From Gordonia polyisoprenivorans NBRC 16320 = JCM 10675 (GTDB lineage Bacteria > Actinomycetota > Actinomycetes > Mycobacteriales > Mycobacteriaceae): a stretch of 64,000 nucleotides of DNA. Of the stretch, positions 28,638-38,672 are shown in pieces. The stretch lies in assembly GCF_000241325.1 (NCBI RefSeq), contig NZ_BAEI01000009.1:29192-93191 (forward strand), given 5' to 3'. The notes beneath the pieces were generated by a model. That model worked only from the letters and a program-made list of their open reading frames with translations, ran no database searches and was not told the DNA's origin. The position numbers were made by a program, and so were the translations under genes. Positions within the stretch are counted from its first letter, which is position 1. Every line of letters starts with the position of its first letter.

Positions 28638-31150
28638 CGGAAGATACCGATGATTCCCTGCAGGGTCTTGGCGCCGCCGGACGCGAACAGGTTGTCGTGA
28701 ACCATGTAGGTCCACGTCATCGTCGACCGGTGCAGGTCCGCGGCTCCCAGGTCCACCCCGTCCGGGGTGATCACCGCCTCGCGGAAGGTCTTGCGCGACT
28801 TGTCGATCGCCCGTGTCGGCAGCTCGGAGAACTCGGCCAGGATGAGCCGGTGGAACTCGTCGAGCGGACTCTCCCGCCCGATCGCACGCAGGTGGATGCT
28901 CGCCCGGACGTCGGAGACGAAGGCGAGGTGATCGGCCCATTCGCGATCGAGGTGGTAGAGCATGATCTCGCGGGCCGCCTGCTCGAGCACGTCGTCGGCG
29001 AGCGGCTCGACGGGGATCCACCGCGACTTCTCCTCGGTCACGTCGGACGCGTCGGTCACGTGGGCCTGGTCGGTCGTGTTCGCCTCGGTGACACTGTCCG
29101 CGGCGGCACTGTCCTCGGTCGCGCTGTCCTCGGTGGCGGCCCCTGCAGTCTCCCCGACCTCCGCCGCCTTCTCATCCGCCCCGGCCTTGTCATCCCCCCC
29201 GGCCGCACCCTCTGCCTTGGCGGTTCCGGTGAGTTCGGCGTACCGCTCCGGTTCGAGATCACGGAGTTCCTTGAGCGCGGTGTCGGTGGTCAACACCTCC
29301 ATCCGGCGTTTGACCACGATCTCGCGTTGCTGATTCACCAGCTGGTTGTAACGCCAGGTGTTGGCGTGCAATTCGAGCATCACGCCCTCGGCCACCCGTT
29401 GGGCCTGCTCGATGAGGTCGATTCCCTTCGATCCCATCGACCCGTCCTCGGACTGCGCGACGGGATCACGCTTGAACGAGAGATTCTTGGTGACGACGGG
29501 ATCCTCGAGGCTGCTGAAGAAGACCGACATCCCCGGGTCACCCTGACGGCCGGCGCGGCCACGCAGCTGGTTGTCGAGACGTTCGGTGTCGTGCCGCCCG
29601 GTGCCGACCACGCACAGTCCGCCGAGTTCGATGATCTCCTCGCGAGCCGTCTCGTCGTCGGACGATCCGCCCAATCGGATGTCGGTGCCGCGTCCGGCCA
29701 TCTGCGTCGACACCGTGACGGCGTCCTTCGTGCCCGCCTCGGCGATGATCTTGGCCTCTTCGGCATCGTTCTTCGCGTTGAGGACCACGCATCCCACGCC
29801 GGCCTTCTCCAGGAAGTACGCGAGTTCTTCGGACTCGGCGACGTCGTGGGTGCCGATGAGGACCGGCTGACCGGTCTCGTGCACCTCTTTGACGTAGGCG
29901 ACGACCGCCTCCACCTTGTTGGCCTTGGTGTCGTAGACGCGGTCGGGCAGATCCTTGCGGATGTTGGGGGTGTTCGGTGGGATCTGCGAGACCCGCAGGT
30001 CGTAGAACTGTCGGAACTGCTCACCGGCGGCCAACGCGGTACCGGTCATGCCGCACACCTTCGGGTAGCGGCCGATCAACGCCTGCACGGTGATGGTGTC
30101 GATGACCTCGCCGGAGTCGGTCTGGGCGAGGCCCTCCTTGATCTCCACGGCCGCCTGCATGCCGTCGGGCCACCGCTGCAGCTGGGCCACCCGACCGCGG
30201 GAGGCGTTGATCAGGTGCACTCCGCCGTCGCGCACGATGTAGTGCACATCGCGCTCGAGTAGGTGGTGGGCGTGCATGGCGACGTTGACGTGGACCAGGG
30301 TCGTGCCGACGTGCTCTTCGTCGTAGAGGTCGATGCCGCCGAGTTCCTCCTCGACGAAGGCCGCACCCTCGTCGGTGAGCGAGACGTTGCGTCCCTCGAC
30401 GTCGATCTCGTAGTGCTTGTTCTTCATCCGCGCGACCACGTCGTGGATGGCCTGATCGGGTACCTCGACATCAGCGGTTCCAGCGAGGACGAGCGGGATG
30501 AGCGCCTCGTCGACGAGGACCGAGTCCGCCTCGTCGATGATCGCGACGTCGGGGGTCGGCGAGACGAGTTCGTCGGCATGGATCGCGAGCTGATCGCGCA
30601 GCACGTCGAAGCCGATCTCGTTCACCGAGCCATAGGTGACGTCGCCGTCGTAGGCCTGCTTGCGCTCGGCACGACTCGAGTTCTCCGACACCGCATGCAC
30701 GGTGATGCCGAAGGCCGCGAACAGCGGAGCCATCCACTCCGCGTCACGGGTCGCGAGGTAGTCGTTCACCGAGATGACATGGACGCGATGGCCTTCCAGG
30801 ACATATCCGACCGCAGCGATAGCGCCTGCGAGCGTCTTGCCCTCACCGGTACCCATCTCGATGACGTCGCCGTCGAGCAGGCGCAGCGCACCCTGCAGCT
30901 GGACATCGAACGGCCGCAGACCCAGCGACCGGTCGGCGGCCTCGCGGGCGAGGGCGAGGAACTTCGCGCGATCTCCCCCATCGGCGCCGATGTCGAGCTT
31001 TTCCGCCTCGGCGCGGAAGTCCGCGTCGTCGAGGTCGGCGGCCCAGTCGGTGTGTGCCTCGGCATCCTTGAGCAGGCTCAGCGACTTGGACTGGTTCCGC
31101 GAACTCTGTGCCCCCAGCAAACGCCACATGCTGTTCGTCAGCTTTCCCAC
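28634..31150 (-). CDS. secA2: Accessory Sec translocase ATPase SecA2
   Basis: An 838-residue SecA paralogue that powers export of a limited set of proteins in actinobacteria. Walker A is MGTGEGKT at 99-106 and Walker B is [13 protein letters not shown]. The second ATP lobe shows [15 protein letters not shown] and [16 protein letters not shown]. The C-terminal zinc/SecB motif of SecA1 is absent, as in other SecA2 proteins. The start is GTG 31150 behind AGGAG, where similarity begins. Residues about 641-706 are an Ala/Glu/Asp/Thr-rich low-complexity insertion in the helical region, which makes the protein slightly longer than mycobacterial SecA2 (about 800). Confidence 0.94.
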   Translation of the reverse strand: MGKLTNSMWRLLGAQSSRNQSKSLSLLKDAEAHTDWAADLDDADFRAEAEKLDIGADGGDRAKFLALAREAADRSLGLRPFDVQLQGALRLLDGDVIEMGTGEGKTLAGAIAAVGYVLEGHRVHVISVNDYLATRDAEWMAPLFAAFGITVHAVSENSSRAERKQAYDGDVTYGSVNEIGFDVLRDQLAIHADELVSPTPDVAIIDEADSVLVDEALIPLVLAGTADVEVPDQAIHDVVARMKNKHYEIDVEGRNVSLTDEGAAFVEEELGGIDLYDEEHVGTTLVHVNVAMHAHHLLERDVHYIVRDGGVHLINASRGRVAQLQRWPDGMQAAVEIKEGLAQTDSGEVIDTITVQALIGRYPKVCGMTGTALAAGEQFRQFYDLRVSQIPPNTPNIRKDLPDRVYDTKANKVEAVVAYVKEVHETGQPVLIGTHDVAESEELAYFLEKAGVGCVVLNAKNDAEEAKIIAEAGTKDAVTVSTQMAGRGTDIRLGGSSDDETAREEIIELGGLCVVGTGRHDTERLDNQLRGRAGRQGDPGMSVFFSSLEDPVVTKNLSFKRDPVAQSEDGSMGSKGIDLIEQAQRVAEGVMLELHANTWRYNQLVNQQREIVVKRRMEVLTTDTALKELRDLEPERYAELTGTAKAEGAAGGDDKAGADEKAAEVGETAGAATEDSATEDSAAADSVTEANTTDQAHVTDASDVTEEKSRWIPVEPLADDVLEQAAREIMLYHLDREWADHLAFVSDVRASIHLRAIGRESPLDEFHRLILAEFSELPTRAIDKSRKTFREAVITPDGVDLGAADLHRSTMTWTYMVHDNLFASGGAKTLQGIIGIFR

Positions 31151-31316
31151 CGAGCGTTCTCCTACCAGTTGTTCCCGGATCGAATCGCCGTCCACGGTAC
31201 GCGGCCGCTGCCACCGCTGTGACGCCCACCGTGGCACGGTGGATCCATCATGCCGATCGCCGTCGGCCAGATGCCGAGAACGGCAGGCGGAGAACACGTC
31301 GACTACGGTTGCCCTC

Positions 31317-31835
31317 GTGGTCTTCCCATGGTCACGACACAGCACCGTCTCCGGCACCGTCGCCATGTCGGCGATCCTCGCCGTCGTGGCTGCCGCGGTG
31401 GCGATCACCGTTCTGCGCGATCCGGATACGGCCTCGGGCGACCCATCCGTGCCGCAGGCCCTGCCCGCGAGCTCGTCGTTCACCTCGGTCTCGGTGTCGG
31501 GCGCGGCGATCCCCGGCGGCGGACCACTGGTGATCGCCTTCGGCGACGCCGGGCGGATCTCGATGACCGCCGGCTGCAATCGGCACATGGGCGGCGCGGC
31601 GCTGCACACCGGTTCCGCACACGGCACCGAACCGATCACCAGGCTTCAGGTCGGCGCACTGGCATCGACGATGATGGCGTGTCCGCCGCCGCGCGCGGGC
31701 GCCGACGCCTGGCTGGCGCATTTCACCGGCCAACCGCTGGTCTGGCACCTCGACGCCGCTGCCCTGACGTTGACCGCACCCGCCACCGCCGACACCCCGG
31801 AGACCGTGGTCGTCCTGGCCCGAGATCACCCCTGA
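31317..31835 (+). CDS. META-domain (HslJ-like) exported protein
   Basis: About 172 residues from GTG 31317 (or 156 from ATG 31365). One N-terminal hydrophobic helix ([17 protein letters not shown]) serves as signal or anchor. The rest matches the META/HslJ domain: a [21 protein letters not shown] block with the conserved Gly-Cys-Asn, the later ACPP cysteine, and a closing ALTLTAP strand. The two Cys probably pair outside the membrane. META proteins are linked to heat or novobiocin resistance and are often inhibitor-like; the role here is unknown. It lies 51 bases before mdh on the same strand. Confidence 0.75.
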   Translation: MVFPWSRHSTVSGTVAMSAILAVVAAAVAITVLRDPDTASGDPSVPQALPASSSFTSVSVSGAAIPGGGPLVIAFGDAGRISMTAGCNRHMGGAALHTGSAHGTEPITRLQVGALASTMMACPPPRAGADAWLAHFTGQPLVWHLDAAALTLTAPATADTPETVVVLARDHP

Positions 31836-31885
31836 GTACCGCGCAGCACCGAACCACCGACAACCCCTCGCAGACAGGACCCACC

Positions 31886-32878
31886 ATGCCCGATGTCAGT
31901 CCCGCCGTCGTGACCGTGACCGGAGCCGCCGGCAGTATCGGTTACGCCTCACTGTTCCGCATCGCCGCCGGCGCGATGCTCGGGCACGATCGCCCGGTCC
32001 GTCTACGGCTGCTGGAGTTGCCTGCCGCGGTCACCGCCGCCGAGGGCACGGCCATGGAACTCGAGGACGGCGCATTTCCGCTGCTGGAGTCGATCGACAT
32101 CTTCGACGACGCCCGCAAAGCGTTCGACGGTGCCCGGTTCGGGCTTCTCATCGGCGCCCGGCCCCGGACCAAGGGGATGGAGCGCGCCGAACTACTCGCC
32201 GCCAATTCGGCTATCTTCGCCGAGCAGGGTCGGATCATCAATGATGTGGCGGCACAGGACATCCGGGTGATCGTGGTCGGCAATCCGGCCAACACGAACG
32301 CGGCGATCGCCGCTGCCAACGCCCCCGACGTCCCCGCCGAGAGATTCACCGCGCTGACCCGACTGGACCACAACCGTGCGATCGCCCAGCTCGCCCGGCG
32401 TACCGGGACCCCGGTCGGCCGGATCAGTCGCGTCACCATCTGGGGCAACCACTCGGCAAGCCAATACCCCGACATCTTCCACGCGCGGGTCGGCGACACC
32501 CCCGGCGCCGAGATCGCCGCCGACGAGCGCTGGCTCGTCGAGGATTTCATCCCGACCGTCGCCACCCGGGGCACCGCCATCATCGAGGCGCGCGGGGCGT
32601 CGTCGGCCGCCTCGGCGGCCAACGCGACCATCGATCACGTCCACGACTGGGTGCTGGGTACCGCCGGGGACGACTGGACGTCGGTCGCGATGCCGTCGAC
32701 CGGCGCGTACGGCATTCGCGAAGGACTCGTCAGCTCGGTTCCCGCGCGGGCGGTCGGCGGTCGCTGGGAAGTCGTCGAGGGCCTCGACATCAACGACTTC
32801 TCCCGAGCCCGGATCGATGCCTCCGTCGCCGAACTCGAGGGTGAACTCGACGCCGTGGCCAAACTCTCGCCTGCGTGA
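31886..32878 (+). CDS. mdh: Malate dehydrogenase (NAD-dependent)
   Basis: A 330-residue TCA-cycle enzyme interconverting malate and oxaloacetate. The NAD-binding GAAGSIGY is at residues 13-20. [24 protein letters not shown] (substrate Arg and catalytic Asp) and [12 protein letters not shown] (catalytic His) follow in the normal order. This is the actinobacterial/thermophilic-type cytosolic-like MDH of about 329 residues. The annotated start is ATG 31886 ([13 protein letters not shown]). It is functionally close to glcB and the glyoxylate-related genes in the first half of the window. Confidence 0.96.
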   Translation: MPDVSPAVVTVTGAAGSIGYASLFRIAAGAMLGHDRPVRLRLLELPAAVTAAEGTAMELEDGAFPLLESIDIFDDARKAFDGARFGLLIGARPRTKGMERAELLAANSAIFAEQGRIINDVAAQDIRVIVVGNPANTNAAIAAANAPDVPAERFTALTRLDHNRAIAQLARRTGTPVGRISRVTIWGNHSASQYPDIFHARVGDTPGAEIAADERWLVEDFIPTVATRGTAIIEARGASSAASAANATIDHVHDWVLGTAGDDWTSVAMPSTGAYGIREGLVSSVPARAVGGRWEVVEGLDINDFSRARIDASVAELEGELDAVAKLSPA

Positions 32879-32935
32879 GGACCACCTCCGCCGTGTCGGG
32901 CGCATGGGAGCCGTGCGCGGCCTAAGCTCATCCGC

Positions 32936-33766
32936 ATGGCAAAGAAGGGCAAGCCGGACAAGGTCAAGATCTCCACCTCGGTGTACGAGGCGGAGCTGTT
33001 CCGGTTGCAGACCGAACTGGTGAAACTGCAGGAGTGGGTGCGCGAATCCGGCGCTCGGGTCGTCGTCATCTTCGAGGGGCGCGACGCCGCGGGCAAGGGC
33101 GGCACCATCAAGCGGGTGACCGAATATCTGAGTCCGCGGGTCGCGCGGGTCGCCGCACTGCCCGCCCCCACCGATCGTGAACGGGGACAGTGGTATTACC
33201 AGCGCTACGTCGCCCACCTGCCGGCGCCGGGTGAGATCGTGTTGTTCGACCGGTCCTGGTACAACCGTGCCGGAGTCGAGAAGGTGATGGGGTTCTGCAC
33301 CCCCGAGGAGCACACACGTTTCCTGCGTCAGACACCGATTTTCGAGCAGATGCTCATCGATGACGGAATCCTGTTGCGCAAGTACTGGTTCTCGGTCTCC
33401 GACGACGAGCAACTTCGCAGATTCCGAGCACGGATGAACGACCCTGTGCGGCAATGGAAGTTGAGCCCGATGGACCTCGAATCGGTCTACCGGTGGGAGG
33501 ACTACTCCCGCGCCAAGGACGAGATGATGGTCCACACGGACACCTCGATCTGCCCGTGGTACGTCGTCGAATCCGACATCAAGAAGCACGCGCGCCTCAA
33601 CATGATCTCGCATCTGCTCTCGACCATCGAGTATCACGAGGTCCCGAGTCCGAAGGTCAACCTGCCCAAGCATCCCATCGAGACCGGCAACTACCACCGT
33701 CCCCCGCGATCGTTGTCGAAATACGTCCCCGACCACGTGGCCACCCTGCTCGGCTCGCCGGAATGA
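32936..33766 (+). CDS. ppk2: Polyphosphate kinase 2, class I
   Basis: A 276-residue one-domain PPK2, a P-loop kinase that uses polyphosphate to phosphorylate nucleoside diphosphates (and the reverse reaction). Walker A is GRDAAGKGG at 48-56 and Walker B with the lid entrance is VLFDRSWYNRAGVE at 102-115. SPMDLESVYRWEDYSRAKD follows in the lid region. The N-terminus has a short Lys-rich lead. There is no ribosome site, but a TAAGCT -10-like hexamer lies seven bases before the ATG, so the transcript may be leaderless. Confidence 0.93.
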   Translation: MAKKGKPDKVKISTSVYEAELFRLQTELVKLQEWVRESGARVVVIFEGRDAAGKGGTIKRVTEYLSPRVARVAALPAPTDRERGQWYYQRYVAHLPAPGEIVLFDRSWYNRAGVEKVMGFCTPEEHTRFLRQTPIFEQMLIDDGILLRKYWFSVSDDEQLRRFRARMNDPVRQWKLSPMDLESVYRWEDYSRAKDEMMVHTDTSICPWYVVESDIKKHARLNMISHLLSTIEYHEVPSPKVNLPKHPIETGNYHRPPRSLSKYVPDHVATLLGSPE

Positions 33767-33861
33767 TTCCTGTGCGCGCCCTGGTGATCTCCCGCACGTG
33801 CGCACCCCGACGTTCCCCCACGCGGTGCGTCCGTGCAGACGGGGCGTAGTATCACCCCACG

Positions 33862-34161
33862 ATGTGGATCGGTTTCGCAGAGTTCGATTACCTGCTCGGT
33901 GATGTTCATTCCCTCAAGCAGAAGCGGTCGGTGATCCGACCGATCATCGCCGAGATGAAATCGCGGTTCGCCGTGGCCGCCTCCGAGGTCGATCACCGGG
34001 AGGTGCACCGGCGCACGGGAATCGGGGTTGCCGTCGTGTCTCCGGACCGGGCGCACGCGGTGGAGATTCTCGATGCGGTGGAACGCTATGCCGCCGCACG
34101 CCCTGAGGTGCAGTTGCTCTCCGCCAGGATTCGCGTGATGCAGTCGGGCGACATCGAGTGA
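33862..34161 (+). CDS. DUF503 family small protein
   Basis: A 99-residue DUF503 protein. The family signature is the opening WIGFAEFDYLLGDVHSLKQK followed by KRSVIRPIIAEMKSRFAVAA and the closing VQLLSARIRVM. Homologues such as YlxP lie in the nusA-infB-rbfA region of many Firmicutes and actinobacteria, where a ribosome-related role is suspected but unproven. Here it stands alone after ppk2. A TAGTAT hexamer nine bases before the ATG may be its -10. Confidence 0.88.
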   Translation: MWIGFAEFDYLLGDVHSLKQKRSVIRPIIAEMKSRFAVAASEVDHREVHRRTGIGVAVVSPDRAHAVEILDAVERYAAARPEVQLLSARIRVMQSGDIE

Positions 34162-34197
34162 CGCCGCGACGATCGCAGGGCGGACGATCGCAGGACG

Positions 34198-34773
34198 TCA
34201 GTCGGTGACCACCCCGGCGGCCATCGCGACCTCTCGATAGGCCCGAGCCAGCGAGTCCACGGTCTCGTGGGCATTGAGCCCGCTGGGGTTGGGTACCACC
34301 CACAGCTGCGCCCCGGCCCAGTCCGGGGTGTCGGGCTGTCGTCCGGGCGTTGCGGTGCGCTGCCCGAATGCGGTGCGGTAGGCCGTGATTCCGAGGATCG
34401 CCACCACCCGCGGAGCGACCCGGGCAACGGTCGAGCGCAATCGTTGCCCGCCCGAGCGCAATTCGTCGGCGGAGAGGTCGGCAGCCGCTGCGGTGGCCCG
34501 CTCGACCACGTTCGTGATGCCGATCCCCGCGTTCAGGAGAGCCGCGCGATCGGCCTCGCTCATGCCCGACGACGCATCGATCACGTTGTCGGTGATCCCG
34601 GCGCGGTGCAGCGCCGGGTAGAAGCGATTACCCGGCCGGGCGAAGTGTGCGCCGGTGGCCGCGCTCCAGAGCCCGGGGTTGATCCCCACGAACAGCAGTC
34701 GGCATCCGGGACCGAGGAGGTCGTCGATCCGCTCGTCGCGGTGCGAGAGCAGTTGCGCCTTGGTGAAGCCCAT
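34198..34773 (-). CDS. mug: G/T(U)-mismatch DNA glycosylase (Mug/TDG family)
   Basis: A 191-residue uracil/thymine DNA glycosylase family 2 protein, which excises U or T mispaired with G and starts base-excision repair. Motif 1 is FVGINPGLWSAATGAHFARP, with the catalytic Asn of GINPG, and the C-terminal motif is VPNPSGLNAHE, compared with NPSGLS in E. coli Mug. The family fold is otherwise complete. A xthA-type AP endonuclease elsewhere in the window would act downstream. It converges on DUF503 with only 36 bases between them; that gap contains a duplicated GACGATCGCAGG unit. Confidence 0.92.
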   Translation of the reverse strand: MGFTKAQLLSHRDERIDDLLGPGCRLLFVGINPGLWSAATGAHFARPGNRFYPALHRAGITDNVIDASSGMSEADRAALLNAGIGITNVVERATAAAADLSADELRSGGQRLRSTVARVAPRVVAILGITAYRTAFGQRTATPGRQPDTPDWAGAQLWVVPNPSGLNAHETVDSLARAYREVAMAAGVVTD

Positions 34774-34792
34774 CGGTGGAGATGCGTGGCGA

Positions 34793-35143
34793 TCAGTGGC
34801 CCGAGGCCACGCAGAACTGGTTGCCGTCGGGGTCGGCCAGGGTGATCCACGCGAATCCGTCGATCTCGTGTTCCCCGATGCGTGTGGCGCCGGCGTCGAC
34901 GAGTCGTTGTGCTTGAGCAGTGCGGTCGTCGGCGGTGAGGTCGAGGTGCACTCGGTTCTTGCCCGGTGTCGGATCCTCCACCTTCTGGAAACCCAAGGTC
35001 GGTGCGCCCTCGCCGAGGGAGACCATCACGAAGTAGCCCTCGTTCTCGGCGACGACGGTGCCGCCCATCGCGTCGGCCCACCACCGGCCGAGTCGTACCG
35101 GGTCCAGCGAATCGATGGTGATCATGCCGATGGCGAGGCTCAT
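34793..35143 (-). CDS. VOC superfamily (glyoxalase-like) protein
   Basis: A 116-residue protein with a single vicinal-oxygen-chelate module. It starts IGMITIDSLDPVRLGRWWAD, the usual first beta-alpha-beta unit, and ends with ITLADPDGNQFCVA, the conserved last strand. VHLDLTADDRTAQAQRLVDAG marks the second half. The actinobacterial glyoxalase-like subfamily has no assigned substrate. It lies 19 bases upstream of mug on the same strand and is probably co-transcribed with it. Confidence 0.85.
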   Translation of the reverse strand: MSLAIGMITIDSLDPVRLGRWWADAMGGTVVAENEGYFVMVSLGEGAPTLGFQKVEDPTPGKNRVHLDLTADDRTAQAQRLVDAGATRIGEHEIDGFAWITLADPDGNQFCVASGH

Positions 35144-35223
35144 GTCTCGACCGTAGCCGAATCATGCGTGATGGTGCATTCACCTGGTCGTTCGGCGTCA
35201 CGGGTTGACCGGCGCGAGTCGTC

Positions 35224-35661
35224 GTGAGTGCATGGGACATGCCACGCAGCGAGCCCGACATCGATCACCCCGCCGACGGACAACCGGTCCTCGTCGTGGA
35301 TGCGGCCAACGTCGTCGGTTCGGTGCCCGACGGATGGTGGCGCGACCGGCGCGGGGCCACCGAACGCCTGCGGGACCGGCTCGCCGCCGTCGCCGACTCC
35401 GGTGTCGCAGGGTTCGAGGGGCCCGTGAACATCGTCCTGGTCGTCGAGGGCCGGGCGCGGGGCATCGCCTCGACCGCGTCGGTCACCGTCGTCGACGCCG
35501 ACGGCTCGGGTGATGACGCGATCGTCGACGTGGTCGCGCGAACCGACACATCACAGCTCGCCGTGGTCACCGCCGACCGCGAATTACGAAGGCGCGTAAC
35601 CGCTCTCGGTGCCGTGACACTCGGCCCATCGGTGATCACCCGACAGAATCCCCACGTGTGA
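35224..35661 (+). CDS. NYN/PIN-like domain protein, possible ribonuclease
   Basis: A 145-residue protein starting at GTG 35224 (ATG 35239 is possible). The segment VLVVDAANVVGSVPDGWWRD carries the Asp-x-x-Asn of NYN/YacP-type PIN nucleases. IVLVVEGRARG, GDDAIVDVV with an Asp-Asp pair, and LAVVTADRELRRRV with its TxDxxLR form complete the acidic set expected for metal-dependent RNA cleavage. Homologues are often labelled NTP pyrophosphohydrolase without clear basis. No antitoxin gene is adjacent, so a toxin role is not supported. Confidence 0.7.
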   Translation: MSAWDMPRSEPDIDHPADGQPVLVVDAANVVGSVPDGWWRDRRGATERLRDRLAAVADSGVAGFEGPVNIVLVVEGRARGIASTASVTVVDADGSGDDAIVDVVARTDTSQLAVVTADRELRRRVTALGAVTLGPSVITRQNPHV

Positions 35662-35719
35662 GTCGACGTCGTGGTTACAGTGAGGAGGCAGCCGTACGGA
35701 CGACCCGAAAGGACGGACC

Positions 35720-36844
35720 ATGGCCCGCTTCACCCTCCCGACCCTCGATGATCTCAAGGAGCTCGGGGCACCGCGCGAGAACGCGATCACGATCTACGCC
35801 GAGACCTCACCGGCACCGGACGCGCGCGAAACCAGCTATCTGAACGCCAAGAGCGCCTTTGACCAGGGCATCCGAACCCTGCGGGAAACCGGGATTCGCC
35901 ATGCCGTCGAGGAGTCGCTGCGCGCGCAGTGGGAGAAGGTTCGTTCCGACGAGGTGTGGGGGCGTTTGTCGCGATCGGTCGCGATCTTCCTGACCCCCGA
36001 CCAGGTCGAGATGTTCGCCCTGCCCAACCGGTTGGAGAATCAGTCCCAGGTCGGTTCGTATTTCGATCTCGGACAGATCGTGCGTGCGGTCACCGCGAGC
36101 CAATCGGCCTTCGGGTTGACGCTTTCTGCCAACGGATGGAATCTGTGGGAGGCCACCGCGACCACCGTGGCCACCGAACTCGAACTCAGCGGTGAGCACG
36201 CCGTCGATGCTGCCGACGCCACCAATCGCGCCACGATCCGTGACCGGGGCCATGTTCGCCGTCTCGTCGGCGACGAAGGCAAGAAGGTTCTGCTCGAACA
36301 GTACGCCAAGCGCGTGGCCGAGGCAGTGAAAGCCGAACTGGCGCCGCGAGATCCGCACGGCGAGCGACCGTTGTTCCTGTTCGCCGCCGACCCGCTGCTC
36401 GATCTGTATCGCAACGTCGAGTCAACGCGTCGTGTCGTCGCCGTCCCGGGTGCACCCGACGAATTGCATGCCGACCGCATCGACGCAGCCATCCGCGCCG
36501 AGATGCCCACGCTCAATGCAGAGCGAAACAATGCCGTTCTCGATCGCATCGCCGACGGCGTCTCGTCCGGACTGGTGGCCACCGACCTGGCCGACATCAG
36601 CCGTGCCGCCACCTCCGGCGCGGTGTCGACATTGCTCTACGACTTCACCGTCGATGTGCTGGGTAGCATCGACACCCGAACCGGTGAGGTCACGGTCGAT
36701 GACACCGGTCACGATGTACTGTCCGACATCGTGGTGACGGTCCTCGACCATGGCGGCGAGGTGATCCCGGTGCGCGACAACGAGATCTCCAATTCCCTCT
36801 GGAACGGCACCGCCGTCGCCGGACTCCGATTCCGACCGACCTGA
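35720..36844 (+). CDS. baeRF-type (archaeo-eukaryotic release factor-like) protein
   Basis: A 374-residue cytoplasmic protein resembling bacterial homologues of eukaryotic release factor 1 (baeRF families). It has an N-terminal sheet domain (FLTPDQVEMFALPNRLENQSQ, in pieces), a middle region with PLFLFAADPLLDLYRNV, and a C-terminal L7Ae-like part ending DIVVTVLDHGGEVIPVRDNE. No GGQ motif is visible, which is usual outside the true release factors. Proposed roles are ribosome rescue or stress-related ribosome binding, unproven here. An AAAGGAC site precedes the ATG. Confidence 0.72.
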   Translation: MARFTLPTLDDLKELGAPRENAITIYAETSPAPDARETSYLNAKSAFDQGIRTLRETGIRHAVEESLRAQWEKVRSDEVWGRLSRSVAIFLTPDQVEMFALPNRLENQSQVGSYFDLGQIVRAVTASQSAFGLTLSANGWNLWEATATTVATELELSGEHAVDAADATNRATIRDRGHVRRLVGDEGKKVLLEQYAKRVAEAVKAELAPRDPHGERPLFLFAADPLLDLYRNVESTRRVVAVPGAPDELHADRIDAAIRAEMPTLNAERNNAVLDRIADGVSSGLVATDLADISRAATSGAVSTLLYDFTVDVLGSIDTRTGEVTVDDTGHDVLSDIVVTVLDHGGEVIPVRDNEISNSLWNGTAVAGLRFRPT

Positions 36845-36889
36845 GGCCGACCCACCCGACGTCCCGATACCCAGACCTGAGGAGATCCC

Positions 36890-38641
36890 TTGGCCCACAC
36901 CGTCGCTGCAGAAATCGTCGAGACTCTCCGGGCCTCGGGTACCGAGCGCGTGTACGGCATCCCCGGCGACTCGTTGAACGGCTTCACAGATGCGCTGCGG
37001 AAAGACGGCACGATCGGCTGGGTGCACGTGCGCCACGAGGAGACCGCAGCGTTCGCGGCCTCGGCCGACGCCGCACTCACCGGTGAACTCGCCGTCTGTG
37101 CGGGTAGTTGTGGACCGGGCAATCTGCACCTGATCAACGGCCTCTACGACGCCCACCGCTCACGGGTGCCGGTGTTGGCCATCGCCGCGCACATCCCGGC
37201 CGCCGAGATCGGCAGCGGCTACTTCCAGGAAACCCACCCCGAGCGACTGTTCACCGAGTGCAGTTCGTTCTGCGAGATGGTCTCGACGCCCGAGCAACTC
37301 CCCCGGCTTCTCGACATCGCGATGCGCACCGCTGTGGAGCAGCGTGGCGTCGCCGTCCTGATCGTCCCTGGCGAGATCTTCGTGGCCAAGACCGCGCGCC
37401 GCAAGAATCGTTCACCGATCCGCGCGATTCCCACCGTGATTCGGCCCACCGACGACCAATTGCGCCGGGTGGCAGAGCATCTCAATGGTGCGCAGCGGGT
37501 GACCATCCTGGCCGGTGCGGGCACGGCCGGCGCCCACGACGAGGTGGTGGCGTTCGCCGACGCGCTTCAGGCGCCGATCGTGCATGCCTTGCGCGGCAAG
37601 GAGTTTCTCGAGTACGACAATCCGTTCGACGTCGGGATGACCGGGCTGCTCGGCTTCTCCTCGGGCTATCGCGCGATCGAGAAGTGCGACACGCTGGTCA
37701 TGCTCGGCACCGACTTTCCGTATCAGCAGTTCTTCCCCACCGAGGCGACCATCATCCAGCTCGACATCCGCGGCGAGCAGATCGGGCGCCGTACCCGCGT
37801 CGATATCGGGCTGGTCGGCAGCGTCGCCGACACCCTCTCGGCGTTGACTCCGCTGCTGACGCGCGAGCGGCCGTCGGACCACCTGAGTGCTGCGCTCGAT
37901 CACTATGCGAAGGCGCGGACGTCCCTCGACGAACTCGCCGTCGACGACGGCAAGACACCGATCCACCCCCAGTATCTGACGATGCTGCTCAGCAAGTACG
38001 CCGATCCCGACGCGGTGTTCATCCCCGATGTGGGGTCGCCGGTGGTGTGGGCCGCACGCTACCTCGCGATGAACGGATCCCGAAGGCTGATCGGGTCGTT
38101 CACGCACGGATCGATGGCCAACGCCCTGTCGCAGTCCGTCGGCGCGCAGGCGTCGCTGCCCGGCCGGCAGGTCATCGCACTCGCCGGTGACGGCGGACTG
38201 ACGATGCTGTTCGGTGAGTTGATCACGCTGACGCAGAATCGGCTTCCGGTAAAGGTCGTCGTCTTCGACAATTCGTCACTGAATTTCGTCGAGGTGGAGA
38301 TGAAGGCGGCCGGGTTCGTCAACTACGGCACCGACCTCGAGAATCCCGACTTCGCCGCCGTCGCACAGTCGTTGGGTATCTACGGGCGACGGATCGAACA
38401 CCCCCGCGAGTTGGATGAGGCCGTGCGCGAGTTCCTCGCCCACGACGGTCCGGCCGTCCTCGACGTCGCGACTGCGCGCCAGGAGTTGTCGATCCCGCCG
38501 ACCATCACCGCTGCGCAGGCCAAGGGCTTCACGTTGTACGCTATCCGCACGGTGCTGTCCGGTCGTGGTGACGAGCTCGTCGACCTCGCCGAGACCAATC
38601 TGTTCCGTCGATTGTTCGACGCCGCCACACCCGACGACTGA
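36890..38641 (+). CDS. poxB: Thiamine-diphosphate enzyme, pyruvate oxidase / pyruvate:quinone oxidoreductase type
   Basis: A 583-residue ThDP enzyme starting at TTG 36890 behind GAGGAG. The catalytic Glu is at 50 or 51 in VRHEETAAFAASADA. The ThDP/Mg motif is LAGDGGLTMLFGELITL through VVVFDNSSLNFVEVEM. The central domain carries FAD-type contacts (VTILAGAGTAG, LLGFSSGYRAIEKCDTLVML). Overall it is closest to PoxB/Pqo, which decarboxylates pyruvate to acetate and reduces quinone. Length fits, and the C-terminal tail could be the membrane-binding helix. Acetolactate synthase is the main alternative but less likely. Confidence 0.85.
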   Translation: MAHTVAAEIVETLRASGTERVYGIPGDSLNGFTDALRKDGTIGWVHVRHEETAAFAASADAALTGELAVCAGSCGPGNLHLINGLYDAHRSRVPVLAIAAHIPAAEIGSGYFQETHPERLFTECSSFCEMVSTPEQLPRLLDIAMRTAVEQRGVAVLIVPGEIFVAKTARRKNRSPIRAIPTVIRPTDDQLRRVAEHLNGAQRVTILAGAGTAGAHDEVVAFADALQAPIVHALRGKEFLEYDNPFDVGMTGLLGFSSGYRAIEKCDTLVMLGTDFPYQQFFPTEATIIQLDIRGEQIGRRTRVDIGLVGSVADTLSALTPLLTRERPSDHLSAALDHYAKARTSLDELAVDDGKTPIHPQYLTMLLSKYADPDAVFIPDVGSPVVWAARYLAMNGSRRLIGSFTHGSMANALSQSVGAQASLPGRQVIALAGDGGLTMLFGELITLTQNRLPVKVVVFDNSSLNFVEVEMKAAGFVNYGTDLENPDFAAVAQSLGIYGRRIEHPRELDEAVREFLAHDGPAVLDVATARQELSIPPTITAAQAKGFTLYAIRTVLSGRGDELVDLAETNLFRRLFDAATPDD

Positions 38642-38672
38642 CCCCGGCACCGGCGACACGTGTCCGCGTGCG

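Noticed and set aside
28697..30262. 521-codon plus-strand frame across secA2
   Set aside because: Complementary to SecA2 motifs; Val/Leu/Gly/Asp-biased shadow translation.
35224..35661. PIN-like protein as a VapC toxin
   Set aside because: The motif spacing is of the NYN/YacP type and no small antitoxin gene lies upstream.
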